Source of the DNA: Prinsepia uniflora
Lineage: Eukaryota > Streptophyta > Magnoliopsida > Rosales > Rosaceae
Reading direction: 5' to 3'
Length of the DNA: 64,000 nucleotides
Assembly (NCBI GenBank): GCA_032719365.1
Contig: CM064873.1
Span: 39,533,742 to 39,597,741 of the forward strand
The notes beneath the pieces were generated by a model. That model had not been told where the DNA came from and searched no databases. It was given only the letters and a program-made list of their open reading frames with translations. Below, piece by piece: positions 43,722 through 56,706 of this stretch; positions within the stretch are counted from its first letter, which is position 1, and the number at the start of each line of letters is the position of its first letter. A program made the translations under genes and the position numbers.

Positions 43722-44445
43722 TCAATTAAAGATCTATCAGTGAGGCAGAAGGCTGTGGAAGTGGTGGTGGTGCTAAGGTAGGTTGTAGACTAGGTTGTCG
43801 CTTAGTGTAGGTGCGGAGAGGTGGCCAGGGAGGCTCTACGGCAGTAGGGGCAGTGGCAGTTGGGGCTATTAGTTGGGCAACAAAGATGTTTCTAGGGGGC
43901 AAACATAGGTGGTGGTAGGGTCTAAACTTGAGCATAAAAGGATGCTTCCTCATGGCCTTGCGCAGATGAGGCATCCAATGAGTCTATATGTGGAGAAGAA
44001 AGGGTAGCCGTTGTAGGTGGTGTGTCACTCGGCTGAATAGGGACAGAGGAGACAAGAGGGTGAGTTGATAGACGCGAGGGAAAGGTGTTAGGAGAAGTAC
44101 TTAGGGTTGTGGAGAGTGTTTGGGCACTTGAAAATATGGATCTATCAAACTGGACATGGTGGGGGACATAGATGTTGTGAGAGGAGGAATCATAACACAT
44201 ATAAGAACTCTAATTGAGAGAGTCTCTGAGAAAGATGCACGTGTTTGACCTAAGGCATGAGCTAAGGAAAGAAAATGTACCCAAAGGTGTGAAGACAAGA
44301 ATAGTTTGGAGGCTGATGAAATAGGGTAGTATAAGGGCTCTAGTTTTGCAGGATAAGAGTAGGAAGTTTGTTGTTAAGGTACACGATTGTTTTGAATGCA
44401 TACGTCCAATAGGGTAGTGGAAGAGAGGTTTGATGAAGTAGGGTG
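43722..44445 (-). pseudogene. Ty1/copia integrase C-terminal remnant
   Basis: Translating the minus strand from about 44440 gives a copia integrase end: PYWTYAFKTIVYLNNKLPT, then LILQN, a stop, then SPYTTLFHQPPNYSCLHTFG. After frameshifts come CYDSSSHNIYVPHHVQFDRS and a Pro/Ser/Thr-rich linker of the kind found before copia RT. In copia elements this domain joins cDNA to the chromosome. There is no RT downstream and no open frame over more than about 100 codons. It is a broken fragment embedded in Athila/Tat-like sequence. Confidence 0.75.
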
Positions 44446-44504
44446 AGACTGATATGCTAAAATCAAGCATTAAAATACACACAAAGTCACACTCAACACT
44501 CAAT

Positions 44505-44865
44505 GAAAACATATGCAATTTATAACTTTTTTTTGTAGATGTAGCATTGATAAATATGGATCATTCTAAACTGGGGATTAAGGGTACCTAAGCATGATTT
44601 TAGTTTGATTGATTAATTAGGGGTAATTGATAGATTTTAATGTTCTACGTGATTAAACTACCCTAAACTAACCTAATATATTATTTACATGGCCAACTTA
44701 TCTCCTTACTTAACTTGTTCATTATTGTATTAACCTTAACCGACAAAATCCTATAACTTTAGTTTTACGAGTTACTTGCATATTCTCTTAAGTATGTGCC
44801 CGGGATACCGACGACACTTTCAGTGATCTAGACTCAGGACACCTTATATCTAGTCAAGCATTGAG
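44505..44865 (-). repeat. Second piece of the Athila/Tat-like LTR
   Basis: TAGCATTGATAAATATGGAT (about 44543) and flanks repeat the sequence near 42095 in the same orientation. The remainder is AT-rich with no gene. Confidence 0.4.
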
Positions 44866-46982
44866 TGATAGGTTCCATCCCAATCCTTTTGGGTTATGGT
44901 GGGATGTGCTTGATCTTGTCTGACACCATGTGCTAGAAAAAGGGATGAAACTGTAACCTGCTTGGGGTTATCTAGAGTACACAAGGATCTTTGGGTTACA
45001 CATCGACATGTGATATCTCGATCTTTGCTATAGCCCGTATCCGCGATCAACCTAAAGGGTATAAAAAAACCATAAAAGCTATGAGTGGAAAAAAACAATC
45101 AGTTGGAAAACAATTTAACAAAAATGACATTTATACTCTTCACGTAAAAGCATGCATGAATCAGAAAAAAAGTATTGCAAATAATTTTCTCAAAAGAAAA
45201 TCATATTGCTTTTCAAAACAAAACACAGTGAAAACTGCTTCTCAATCAAAGCTATTTCCTCATTAGGGACTCAGTCCAAAACCAATCATACATGGTCTCG
45301 GCCCAAAAAAAATCACGTGGGACCTCAGCCCAAATATCAAACCATGTGGGATCTCAGCCCATCATCATCAGTCACGATTATAATCCCAGAAATATGTGCC
45401 CATAAGCTCAAGGACTGATCTAATCTTGAGCATGTTACCGTGAACACATCACCAAACGAAAATCTCCAGATCATCATGAACATATTATCGATCGATCTCA
45501 TATACTACACTCTTAAGTCGAGCCTCCCTCGGCTGCCTGGCAGCAGGCGCATTATGATCTCTTTGTACCCTGGAGGCGAGCATTATCTCCAGGGTGTTTT
45601 CTTGGGAAACATATTCACAACCGGACCCTCTCATAATCCGAGTATTTAGACTCCCGAGTCTTTAAACTTAAAATAATAATAATAATCATTTTGAAAACAG
45701 TGGAAACATTTTCATAACTGTTGTAACTCAAATCAAAACAGTTATTTCTCATTAATCATCTCAACAGGGTCCACGCTCGGAATATAGTTTCAACAAATTC
45801 ATTTCCACAAAACTATCATTGAAAATAGTGTCTATCAACACTTCATAAACCCAGGATTCCTCGAATCCTATCAAATCCACAACTGGGTTTCATGCCCGAA
45901 GTATCTTTCATAAACCTCATAATTGGGTCACAACCCGGTATATTTCACGTTTGACTATACTTTAAGTCAAACCATAAATCAACTAGGTCATACGTCCAAA
46001 TGATATTTCTAAATTCGAAAACCATTTCATTGTTCAAATCATTTTCAAAATCCCAATAATCAATGGGGATTTCCAACTAGGACCCATGCCCGAATCTCAA
46101 TTTCACGCATTTCCCTGAAACCATCAAATAATATAATCACGTGCACGTAGTATACTTGGCCTAAGCCCAAATACCATATAAAACATAAATCTCGAACTAC
46201 GTGTAATATCGTAGAAAATGCAATATAAAACATATTTAAATCATATGCACTCAAGGCATCTCAACTCATGTTCATAAAACATATGAAGTAGTTATTCATG
46301 CATCATATTTCATAAAACAAAGTCCACTCACTGACCTATACAAGTCCTAATCATAAACCCTCAAAACTCCCAGAACGGTCATCGTGTCCCGAACACGCTT
46401 TCCTAAGGCTAAAAACCTCCAAATGACCTATCAAAAAAACTCCGATCGACTTAAAACCACCACCATTGAATTCAGTTCTTTGAAGCCTTTCTAATAAGAC
46501 CAGTTTGACCTTAAAGTTCATCAAATTTTTGGTCACACGCGGGCCAAAGTTTCAGTCAACGCTGGTCAACGGTTAATGCTGATGTCAGCAAAGTCAACAC
46601 TGACGTCACTAGTCAACGGTCAAAGTCAATGTCGACGTCAGCAACGTCAATTTCGACGTCATCCGGTTCACCGGAGATGGCGGCCGACGCTACTGTGCGA
46701 TGCAGTCTGGTTCGACTGCCGGGGCCGCAATATGCCATTTTTGTCCAATTTATCAAACCTTCATAACTTTCTCATTTCTCAACCAAAGCCTACGTTCTGT
46801 ATATGGAAATCATACTACTCGAGCCAATGAATCCAAATATGAACTTAAAAAGTAAAAAAAAAAACCTGATTTTGAAGAATTGGCCTCCCTAAGTTTCGGC
46901 CAAACTTCGAACTCATTTTTTGGCCATTCCCGTCGTCCAAAACCTTCCATTCTTGCACTTACAAGCTCGTATAAGCTCCAAG
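44866..46982 (-). repeat. Diverged C-type LTR (J), truncated by element G
   Basis: The + strand starts TGATAGGTTCCATCCC, a decayed form of the C-type end. It then has CCGCGATCAACCTAAAGGG, hairpin units such as GGGACTCAGTCC and GGGTCACAACCC, and a TGACGTCA-type cluster near 46580-46670. Its other end is lost at the start of element G (46983). Among the most diverged C-type copies here. Confidence 0.7.
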
Positions 46983-49264
46983 TGTAGCGACCCGTCTAGA
47001 ATTTCGAAATTAGATTAGTGACTAATCATGGATTAGTGAGGTTAATCGTTGATTAGTTGAGCAAAATCGGACGAACGATGCAAAATGACCATTTTGCCCA
47101 TAGTGCTGGATAAAATGTTGAATTTTGACGCGGGAGGTCTGATGGCTGAGGGTCAAGGACAGTTACATAGATCGGGTCGTTACGAATCCATAGACAGGCG
47201 GCACGCCGAAATCGGACGTCGAACAGAGAAGTTATGGTTCACGGATGTTTTAGGGCACTATTACGCGTTTTAGGAAACGGGGAGCTTTTTTACTCAAGTG
47301 GGCCAGATATTTTACGAAGGCCCAATGGATGAGTGACAAGTGTCACTCATCCATTGCCCACTGAGATTGTATTCATGCACCACCACTTCCCTTTTTCTTT
47401 GTTCGACCATGTCCCCAAACCAAACCCGATCAATCCCTCAACCCCAATCCAACCCTTACCCCTATGATCATGGTTGTGAGGCCCAGAGAGTGAGAGGGGA
47501 CATGAGGATGATGGTGGCTGGCAGGAGATGGCATCGTCGTGGACGGTGGAGGCAAACTTGAACAAAGGTAACAGTTTGGCCCTTTTCATTTTATTTTTGA
47601 TTCTTGACGTTAGGGATGGTTTTAATACATTGTAATTAGTTATTTAGGTTATTAGGAAGGTAATAAGAAAGTTTTGGTGATGGTTGGAGGCTGAGGAAGC
47701 CCTGTGGAGTTTTTGTGATTTTTGAACGGTGAGGGACATATCGGTTCATCGGTTTTAGGAAGTTTTAGGTTGTTTTAATTGTATATTTAGGTTCCTAGGA
47801 TCAAAATAGGTGGAATGGAATTAATTAGGAAGAAAAAGGACGAAGAATGAACGGTCTACGGGCCTGGACCGGTCACACTAGTCCAGCTAGGCCGGATTTG
47901 CAGGAAAATATCGGACCGGCTGGTTTGGACCGGTCTAGCTGAGGAGGAAGATAAACAGTGCACCGACGCGTGGCTCCCACGTGCAGGGGTTTCTGCCGGT
48001 GCGTGTGGGTGCGTGTCTCACTTTCTAGGGAAGGTTCCAACATGTAATTTCATCTATTCAATGTAACGAACATTTTGGGACTGGTTTCGTGTTGATCGCA
48101 CACCGTTTCGATATTATTCTGGACGTCCGATGGTTTAGGATCGACATTTAAAATGGTTAAAAATTCAGAAAATACGGGGCTTTAGTGAGAGGTTAATAAG
48201 GTAGTTGGTAACCCTCTATTACGATTTGGACATGCTTGGAAGTCCTGGTGACGGTGATTGGCCTGGAAGAGCCGTATGGCATCTGTATCAGTGATGGGTG
48301 CACCATGATCTAGAGGTGGTCGCGTCGGTTGATACGTTCACGGCCACATACTAGGATTTAGGACGGTCGTGGAAGGATGGTTGCACGCATCACTATGATC
48401 GGAATCGTGACTGACCCAGAGATATCGAGCCCGATGCCCAGTTAAGTCATGAGTTCGGGCACGAGGCCTAGTTACTTTACGTTTATGATTTCGGGTCGAG
48501 GACCCTAAATGGATTTCCGGGTTCATGACAGTTTATGGGAACCGGGCTTGAATCCTTTGAAAGGTTTTAAGAATGTTTTCGTTATATATGTATATATTCA
48601 TATACCTTCCTTATTTGGAATGTCTTCTTCGGGGAGGGTGGTTGGCCTCGGTGGACCCCGGAGTAGTCAGAGAGCACTAACTGAGTGGAGTCGCCTCCGT
48701 TGGGCACCTTACTCTCAGGAGGGCTTGTATTGTAACCCTCAAGGAGGGTCATTGATCTACGGACATTGACCTTGGTGGACGCTGAGGAGACTTGGGCTTT
48801 GAGACCCCGGGTAGCACGTGCGTAGCTTTAGAAACCTTGACAGGATTGGTTATGTGATTTATATGTATATGATATATGATATGTGATGTGTATTGGTTTT
48901 GGGGTGAGTCCCACATGGATTTGGCCAGTGGCCCGCATGTTTGGTTTCTTTATGGTTTTTTGGATAAATGGTTTTTTAATGCATGCAGGCTTTTAGTGAA
49001 GGGTGCAAATGTCTTCGATAAAATGTTTTTATTAAATTATTATTCTGTCCACTCACAGCTTTTAATTTTTTGACTGCCTTTCAGGTTGATCGCGGATGCG
49101 CGTTGTAGTAGAGACCGAGACGTCACATACCTCCTCCAAATCCTGACGTACTGAGAAGCCCAGAGCGGGCCAAAGTTGGAGTTTTCCCTTGTCTGACACT
49201 CTGTGTCTGACGGGATCAGGAGCATCCCGCGTTAATCCCTTGGGGATTGGAACAAGTCTTGACA
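46983..49264 (+). repeat. Element G 5' LTR
   Basis: Starts TGTAGCGACCCGTC and ends CAAGTCTTGACA. Shorter than D2 because a middle segment is deleted (about 48270). It carries the inverted repeat at 47327-47352 and a 50-codon ATG ORF (47409-47561) that ends just before a splice-donor-like AAAGGTAAC. Confidence 0.85.
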
Positions 49265-50757
49265 AGTGTTATCAGAGCAAGGTTTGTGCGCTCTGAACCC
49301 CGAGTTATCATGGGGTACCATGATGACTACTCTGATCCCGACAAGTGGTATCAGAGCATGGTTGGCTCATAGGATACTCAGGATGCTCTGATTCTGACAT
49401 GTGGTATCAGAGTGAGGTTGTCTCTATTCAAGCAACCGCGTAGCTCTTGGAGGGAAGCGCATGTCGAGGATGTGTTAGGTTATCGGTACGATAGTTAGTA
49501 GGATTGAATCGTCGATCGTTTGGGTTCGACATTTGATGTCGTGTTGCCATAATTCTGTCGTGATTGGCAGTGTGGGACCCTACGGAGTAGTTAGTACAGG
49601 CGATTGATTCGTTAGATGCGGAGTCTCGATAGCAATGTCTGGTGGTTAGCTCTGCACGAGTTTGTGGCAGGTACTACTACCGAGAGTGGTTGTAGTTCCG
49701 ATTGTTGGGAATCGAGGACGTTCAAGGAACGTTTCCTTTTCTTGTATGAGATGTCGGGGTGACTATACCCATAGTTGTTGGGTACAAGGGAGGCAGAGTT
49801 ACTCTGATGTGAACAGAGGTATGGGGTCGTCGCTCGGTATGAGCGGAGATCTAAGGTTGTCTCATTCGTATAGTGTGTGCTGGTGCTGGTGCCTGCTATT
49901 GTGATGACGATGAGTCACGAGTCGGGATGTGACTCCGTCGCGATGGGCATAAGTTCGGTATCGGTGGTCCGCGAGTGGATCACGAATAGTGATGGGCTAG
50001 ATTGGATCCAACAGTTGTTGAGACGTGAGGATCGAGTACTGTCGTAGGGATTAGCGACCAACTGGTCAGAATTGGTCAGATATGGTGGTATGTAGAGATT
50101 TGACTGCAGATCACAGCAGGAGTCTGTTGTGACTCTTCATTTGATCGGTACACCGGGTTAGGATGAATTGACATCCTTTTGGATGTGCATAAATGGTGTA
50201 AACAGATATGCGAACTTGGTAGTGAGTTAGACTGGTTACAGACATGTGGTTGATGTCCGAGTGTATTATTTCCAATCTGGTTGGAACTTCGGAATCGTGA
50301 GAGGTTGCGTTCAGGTGACGAGAAGAGTGTGGGTTTTTCGCATTGGTAATGGGGATTCCGAAGTAGGTGAAGAAGACTTCTCGTTTTCTGCTCTTTAGCA
50401 GATGACGTTGGATGCCGGAGGATGACATTGGATGAACTTTGATGTCATCATCTTCAACTTTCCTCATGTGGGTGAGGAAGGAGACGACTCATAGTGTCAC
50501 ATCCAATGACGTGACAAGTGAGTGCTTAGGGTAAGGGAGATTGAGTCGAGTGGTAATGATCAGGGTGATCGAGTTGTTTTGAGGTGATTGTGATGTGACA
50601 AGTGAGTGACAGAGGTTTGGTAATCATTAAAGGTGAATTTCCTTGCTGATTATGCTAAGCTAGGAGCAGAGGAAATTAATTAACGCGAGGACAAAATTAA
50701 TTAAGGAGGGAAGATCGGTTGGAATTTCGGGGACGAAATTAATTAAGGATGGAAGGT
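49265..50757 (+). mobile_element. Element G non-coding interior
   Basis: The leader has three PBS-like motifs: TGTTATCAGAGC (49267), TGGTATCAGAGC (49345) and TGGTATCAGAG (49403). The interior is about 1.5 kb without a reading frame of recognisable similarity. It ends with GGAATTTCGGGGACGAAATT and a weak PPT (AAGGATGGAAGGT) at 50745-50757. Confidence 0.7.
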
Positions 50758-51743
50758 TGTAACGACCCGTCCCAAATTCTGGGATTAGATTAGTGACTAA
50801 TCATGGATTAGTGAGGTTAATCGGTGATTAGTTGAGCGAAATCAGACGAACGATTCAAAATGACCATTTTACCCCTAGTCGTGGGCAAAATGTTAACTTT
50901 TTACCCGGGAGGTCCGATGGCCGAAGGCCAAGAACCGTTACGTAGATCGGATCGATATGAATCCATAGACAGGCAGCACGGTGAAATGGGACGTCGAACG
51001 GAGAAGTTATGGTTCACGAACGTTTCGGGGTACTATTGCGCGTTTTACGAAACAGGGAGCTTTTGTACTCAAGTGGACCAGATATTTTACGAAGGCCCAA
51101 TGGATGAGTGACAAGTGTCACTCATCCATTGCCCACTAAGATTGTATTCATGCACCCCTCATCCCCTTTTCTTTGTTCGACCATGTCCCCAAACCAAACC
51201 CGATCAATCCTTCAACCCCAATCCAACCCTTACCCCTATGATCATGGTTGTGAGGCCCACAGAGTTAGAGGGGACATGAAGATGATGGTGGCTGGTAGGA
51301 GACGGCGGCGACGTGGACGGTGGAGGCAAACTTGAACAAAGGTAACAGTTTGGCCCTTTTCATTTTATTTTCGATTCTTGACGTTAGGGATGGTTTTAAT
51401 CAATTGTTATGAGTTATTTAGGTTATTAGGAAGGTAATAAGAAGGTTTTGGTGATGGTTGGAGGCTGAGGAAGCCCTGGGGAGTTTTCGAGATTTTTGAA
51501 CCGTGAGGGACAAATCGGTTCATGGGTTTTAGGAAGTTTTAGGTTGTTTTAATTGTATATTTAGGTTCCTATGATCAAAATAAGTAGAATGGAATTAATT
51601 AGGAAGTAAAAGGACGAAGAATGAAAGATCTAAGGGCCTGGACTAGTCACGCCGGTCTAGCTGGGGCGGATTTGCAGGAAAAAGTCAGATCGGCTGGTTC
51701 GGACTGGTCTAGCCGAGGAGGAAGATAAACATTGCACCGGCGC
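50758..51743 (+). repeat. Element G second LTR, 5' part
   Basis: Starts TGTAACGACCCGTCCC and matches 46983-47975 closely, including the inverted repeat (51102-51127) and the 50-codon ORF (51183-51335). It breaks at GCACCGGCGC. Confidence 0.85.
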
Positions 51744-54654
51744 TGTCAACCTGAAGGGAAGTCAAAACATTAAAAGCTATTATTGGACAAAACAAAGAGT
51801 TTATAAAAACATTTTAACGAAAACATTTGTACCCTTCACTAAAAAGCATGCATGCATGCATTCGAAACCATTTAATCCAAAAGAACCATATGTGGGAACT
51901 AAGCCCAAAACCATAAAGCTACTAACTACACGGGCCACTGCCCAAATCCATACGGGTCTTAGCCCAAAACCTGTACACATCACATATCATATATCATATA
52001 TCACATATATACATATAATCACACAACCAATCATGTCACGATTTCCAAAGCTACGCGCGTGCCACCCGGGGCCTCAAACCCAAGTCTCTCAGGGTCGAAG
52101 GTCTTTGTCGGTAGACCAATGACCCTCCTTGAGATTATGATACAAGCCTTCCTAAGAGTAAGGAACCCAACAGGGGCGACTCCACTCAGTTAGTGCTCCG
52201 TGACTACTATGGGGTCCACCCAGGCCAATGACCCTCCCCAGAGGAGATAATCCAAGTAAAGGAAGGTATATGAATATGTATACATATAAATAATGAAATC
52301 ATCCTTAAAACCTTTCAACGGATTCATGCCTGGTCCTCATAAATCGTCATCAATCATAAAAACCTTTCAAGGGTTCATGCCCGGTCCCCATAAACCGCCA
52401 TGAACCTGGAAATCCATTTAGGGTCCCCGACCCGAAATCATAAATGTAAAGTAACTGGGTCTCGTGCCCTAACACATGACTCAACTAGGCACCGTGCCCG
52501 ATATCTCAAGGTCAATCACGAATCCGATCGTAGTGATGCGTGCAACCATCCATCCAGGACCGCCCTCAATCCTGGTATGTCGCCGCGAACGAATCAACCG
52601 ACGCGACCACCGCTAGATTCTGGTGCACTCATCACCGATCGATATCCTGAACCATCAGTACTTTGAAGTTGAGCCTCCATCGGCTACCCGACAACAAATC
52701 GTGCATCGTGACCTCTTCGGAAGGAACACATCCCAAGTCGAAGGCAAGCGTCATATCATCGGTCGGCGTGCACATAGCACTCGCCGCGACCACCATTTAG
52801 ACCCGTAGGTCATAAATAGAGCCACATTCCCGAGACAAAACCAAATGGGCCTCATGCTCGAGTTTATCCTTTTGGAATCCAAAACCATTTCATTTAAACC
52901 AACAAAGAAAGTACAAACCCGTATTGGCACGGTACAAGGCTGACACCTCGAAATACGTACCAATACGTAACCACACTCAAATGCACTCATGGCATCACCA
53001 AACAAGTATTAAATCATATAATAAACATTTATGCATGCACCAATTTAGAAAACAAGGTCCACTCACAGACCGTCCCAGCTGCCGCCTCGATATGCGTTCC
53101 ATACGGCTCTCCCGAGCCAATCGTCGTCACCAGGACTCCCAAACCTGTCCAAATCACTTTGGAGGGTTACTAACTACCTTATTAACCTTTCACTAAAGCC
53201 CTGTAATTTTTTGGAATTTTTAACTATTTTTAATTACGATCCTAAACCTTCGGACACCCCGAAACCTATCGAAACGATGTCCGATCGACACGAAACCAGT
53301 CCCAAAATAGTTGTTACATCGAATAAATGATTTCACATGTTGGAGCCATTCCCAAAATGTTGGCCACGCGCCCACACGCGCCCAAGGAAGCCTCTGCGCG
53401 TGAGCCCACGCGCCACACTGTAGCACTGTCTCCTACCTTTGGTTGAACCGGTTCACTGCAACTGAATAGGCCGAACCGGTCTGGACCGGTTCAAGGCCCA
53501 AACTTGTCCATTTCTAATCCATTTCTTCCCTTTTCATTTCTAAAGTTTCCTAAACTGATTTCCTATCTTTTTAACCACTAAAAACATAAGGATAGCCGTG
53601 AAAGCCATACCTTCATGTTCGACAATGGTGACGGCGGCTGCAACCTCCCTCTGTCGTAGCCTCCGGCCGTCCCAGCCTTAGCAAATGATCTAGACCTTCC
53701 CAAAAGTTCACCAGGAAGTCAACTCATACGTTAGAATTGATCAAAAACCCAGAAAAACTGATTTTCGAATTTTGAATATAACAAAGGCCCTCGGGTTACT
53801 CACCTCCGCCGTCCACCACCGTGGCTCGCCGTCGTCCTCATTCTCATAATGATTATGGTTGTGAGGAAACCGGGTGGTGAGTCATGTGGGTTGTTTGTTC
53901 AAAGAGAAAGAAGAAAATGGTGTTTCGGGTTTGTGAGAAACATAGAGGGAATGTTGATTAGATGAGAGGGAGACGGGATGAGATGAATGGTGAGGATTGA
54001 GAGATTAATTAGAATAGAGGGTTAGGATTAAGTGGTAAGTAGATTAATTATAAAATAATAATAATATTATTATTTAATTAGGATAGATCCACTTTTTAGG
54101 GGATTGGCCAATGGGATGAGTGACACTTGTCACTCATCCATGGGTCCCACTGAAAAGTCAACCAATCAGATAAATCCACCTCATCAATGCCTTGTAATAC
54201 GTGCATAGTGAAATCGAACTTCCGTAACCCATAACTTTCCCATTCAAAGTCCGATTTCACCGTGCCGCCGGTCTATGGATTTGTATCGTTCCGATCTACG
54301 TAACGGTCGTTGGCCCTCATCAATCGAACATGCCAGTCCAAAAGTCAACTATTTGCCCCTTTTTACCATAATTACCAAAATACCCCTGAACTTCCGAACG
54401 TCATAACTTCTTCCTCGAATGTCGGAATTGAGCGTGCCACCTGTTGATGAACTGGTGACGTCCCAAACTACATCACAGTCATCGGCCAAAGTCCATTTGA
54501 CCGCCTGAACAAAAAGTCAACATTTTACCCACGCCCAATGGCAAAACGGTCATTTTGCATCGTTCGTCCGATTTCGCTCAACTAATCACCGATTAACCTC
54601 ACTAATCATAATTAGTCACTAATATAATCTAGAAATTCAAGACGGGTCGTTACA
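51744..54654 (-). repeat. Inverted C-type LTR inside the second LTR of element G
   Basis: Reads on the minus strand from TGTAACGACCCGTC (54654) down to CAGGTTGACA (51744). About 150 bases at its 3' end are missing: TGTCA joins directly to ACCTGAAGGG. It has hairpin units near 52320-52500 and the inverted repeat at 54114-54139. No TSD (GGCGC versus GGTGA). Confidence 0.75.
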
Positions 54655-55798
54655 GGTGACCTAAGGGTCTGAGTCGTGGTCGCGGCTAGTGCTATGTGCA
54701 CGGTAACTGATGATACGACACTCGCCTCCGAACTGAGATGTGTTCCTTCCGGAGAGATCACGATGCACGTACCGTCATCGAGCAGTCTCTGGAGGCTCAA
54801 CTTCGGAGTGCTGACGGTTCAGGATGTCGATCGGTGATGGGTGCACCACGATCTAGAGGTAGTCGCGTCGGTTGATACGTTCACGGTGACATACCAGGAT
54901 TGAGGGCAGTCTTGGAAGGATGGTTGCACGCATCACTGCGATCGGAATCGTGACTGACCCTGAGATATCGGGCACGACGCCCAGTTGAGCCATGAGTTCG
55001 GGCACGAGGCCCAGTTACTTTACGTTTATAATTTCGGGTCGAGGACCCTAAATGGATTTTCAGGTTCATGACAGTTTATGGGAACCGGGCTTGAATCCTT
55101 TGAAACGTTTTAAGAATGTTTTCGTTATATATATATACATATACCTTCCTTATTTGGAATGTCTCCTCCGATGAGGGTCGGTGGCCTAGGTGGACCTCGG
55201 AGTAGTCACGGAGCACTAACTGAGTGGAGTCGCCCCCGTTGGGCACCTTACTCTCAGAAGGGCTTGGATTGTAACCCTCAGGGAGGGTCATTGATCTACG
55301 GACATTGACCTGGGTGGACACTGAGGAGACTTGGGCTTTGAGACCCCGGGTAGCACGCGCGTAGCTTTAGAAACCGTGACAGGATTGGTTATGTGATTTA
55401 TATATATATATATGATATATGATATGTGATGTGTACAGGTTTTGGGGTGAGTCCCACATGGATTTGGGCAGTGGCCCGCATGTTTGGTTTCTTTATGGTT
55501 CTTTTGAATAAATGGTTTTTGAATGCATGCAGGCTTTTTAGTGAAGGGTACAAATGCCTTCGATAAAATGTTTTTATTAAATTATTGTTTTGTCTACTCA
55601 CAACTTTTAATGTTTTGACTGCCCTTCAGGTTGATCGCGGATGCGGGTTGTAGCAGAGACCGAGACATCACATACCTCCTCCTAATCCTGACGTAATAGC
55701 GGGCCAAAGTCAGAATTTTCCCTTGTCTGACACTCTGTGTCAGACGGGATCAGGAGCGTCCCGCGTTAATCCCTTGGGGATTGGGACAAGTCTTGACA
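54655..55798 (+). repeat. Element G second LTR, 3' part
   Basis: Resumes plus-strand C-type LTR at a point matching about 1165 of D1, so roughly 700 bp are lost relative to the part ending at 51743. It ends GGGACAAGTCTTGACA at 55798, like the first G LTR. Confidence 0.8.
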
Positions 55799-55800
55799 AG

Positions 55801-55812
55801 TGTTATCAGAGC
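55801..55812 (+). other. PBS-like site after the second LTR of element G
   Basis: TGTTATCAGAGC, identical to the site after the first LTR (49267-49278). The sequence diverges about 4 bases later. Confidence 0.7.
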
Positions 55813-56700
55813 AAGAATATTTTAGAAGGTGAGATATGGTGTAATTAGTTGTGCACAATAATTCTCAAATTTATTTAAACGAGAAAATTGGTTTGAGAAG
55901 AACTTTGGTACAAAGAATGATAGACTAATTTAGCCGAAGAATAATAATAAGTATTTATAGGCATAGGACCAAACCCTACCTCAATCCTAATTGAAATTGA
56001 AATACAAATCCTAATCGAATTGATAATCCTTGTTAGCCGCAAATCCTTCCTTGTGTTGCAAGGAATTTTCTTTGGAAATTTCACGCAAGACCCTTGGCTA
56101 TTTCCATGCAAATTCTCTTTAATTCATACAAAAAACAACTCCTAGAAGCATAAGGATTTGATCTTGAACAGGTAGAAGATGCGTAAATCTTCAATTACTA
56201 GTGGAACAAGTAATCCTACCCGTGCAGCCTGACCCATCCGCACCAAGACAAGAATTCCCACGGTTGTAGGACTCCGATTTTAGTATTTCTTTCACCACTG
56301 GAAAATAGACTTCAAGATCTTTCCAACTATACATTAACCACATCCCGATTCATCCTGGAATATTCACAATTTTTCATTGAAGTGGGCTACTCTGCACAGG
56401 TAGATTTCGAGTTTGTAACTTTTTAATTCTCTTCTCCTTTGGCCTTCCCCAAGAACGAATCTTGGAATAATCTTGAGCCTTCTTTCACACATGGACAAGG
56501 TCTTGACCCATCTTGATGAATCTTGATCCAATCTTTTTAAATCTTGGCCCATTCTTGATGGCTTATTTGTTTTTCGTCCAATTTAACCTCTTAACTCCAC
56601 ATTTTTGGGTTAGTGCCTAAAACATTAAAATAAGTTAAAACACACATTATTAAGAAAATAAAAAGGTAAATCTAGGAAGAAAAGAAATAATAATTCTGTA
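55813..56700 (-). other. Unassigned sequence with a minus-strand TATA box
   Basis: Minus strand CTATAAATAC (about 55951-55960) fits a promoter reading leftwards. The rest has no recognisable coding or repeat family. It may be an LTR of the adjacent copia remnant, but terminal repeats could not be matched. Confidence 0.35.
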
Positions 56701-56706
56701 CAAAAT

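Larger units (their letters stand above)
46983..55812 (+). mobile_element. Element G: non-autonomous C-type element, rearranged
   Basis: Plus-strand LTR (46983-49264), PBS, a 1.5-kb non-coding interior, a PPT, and a second LTR from 50758 that is split by an inverted C-type LTR (51744-54654) and ends at 55798. A PBS-like TGTTATCAGAGC follows the second LTR as well. No gag or pol similarity exists in the interior. No TSD is visible (CCAAG before, AGTGT after). Confidence 0.7.

Noticed and set aside
50111..50467. 118-codon minus ORF in the interior of element G
   Set aside because: It is antisense to the element, has no recognisable domain, and is of chance length for this composition.
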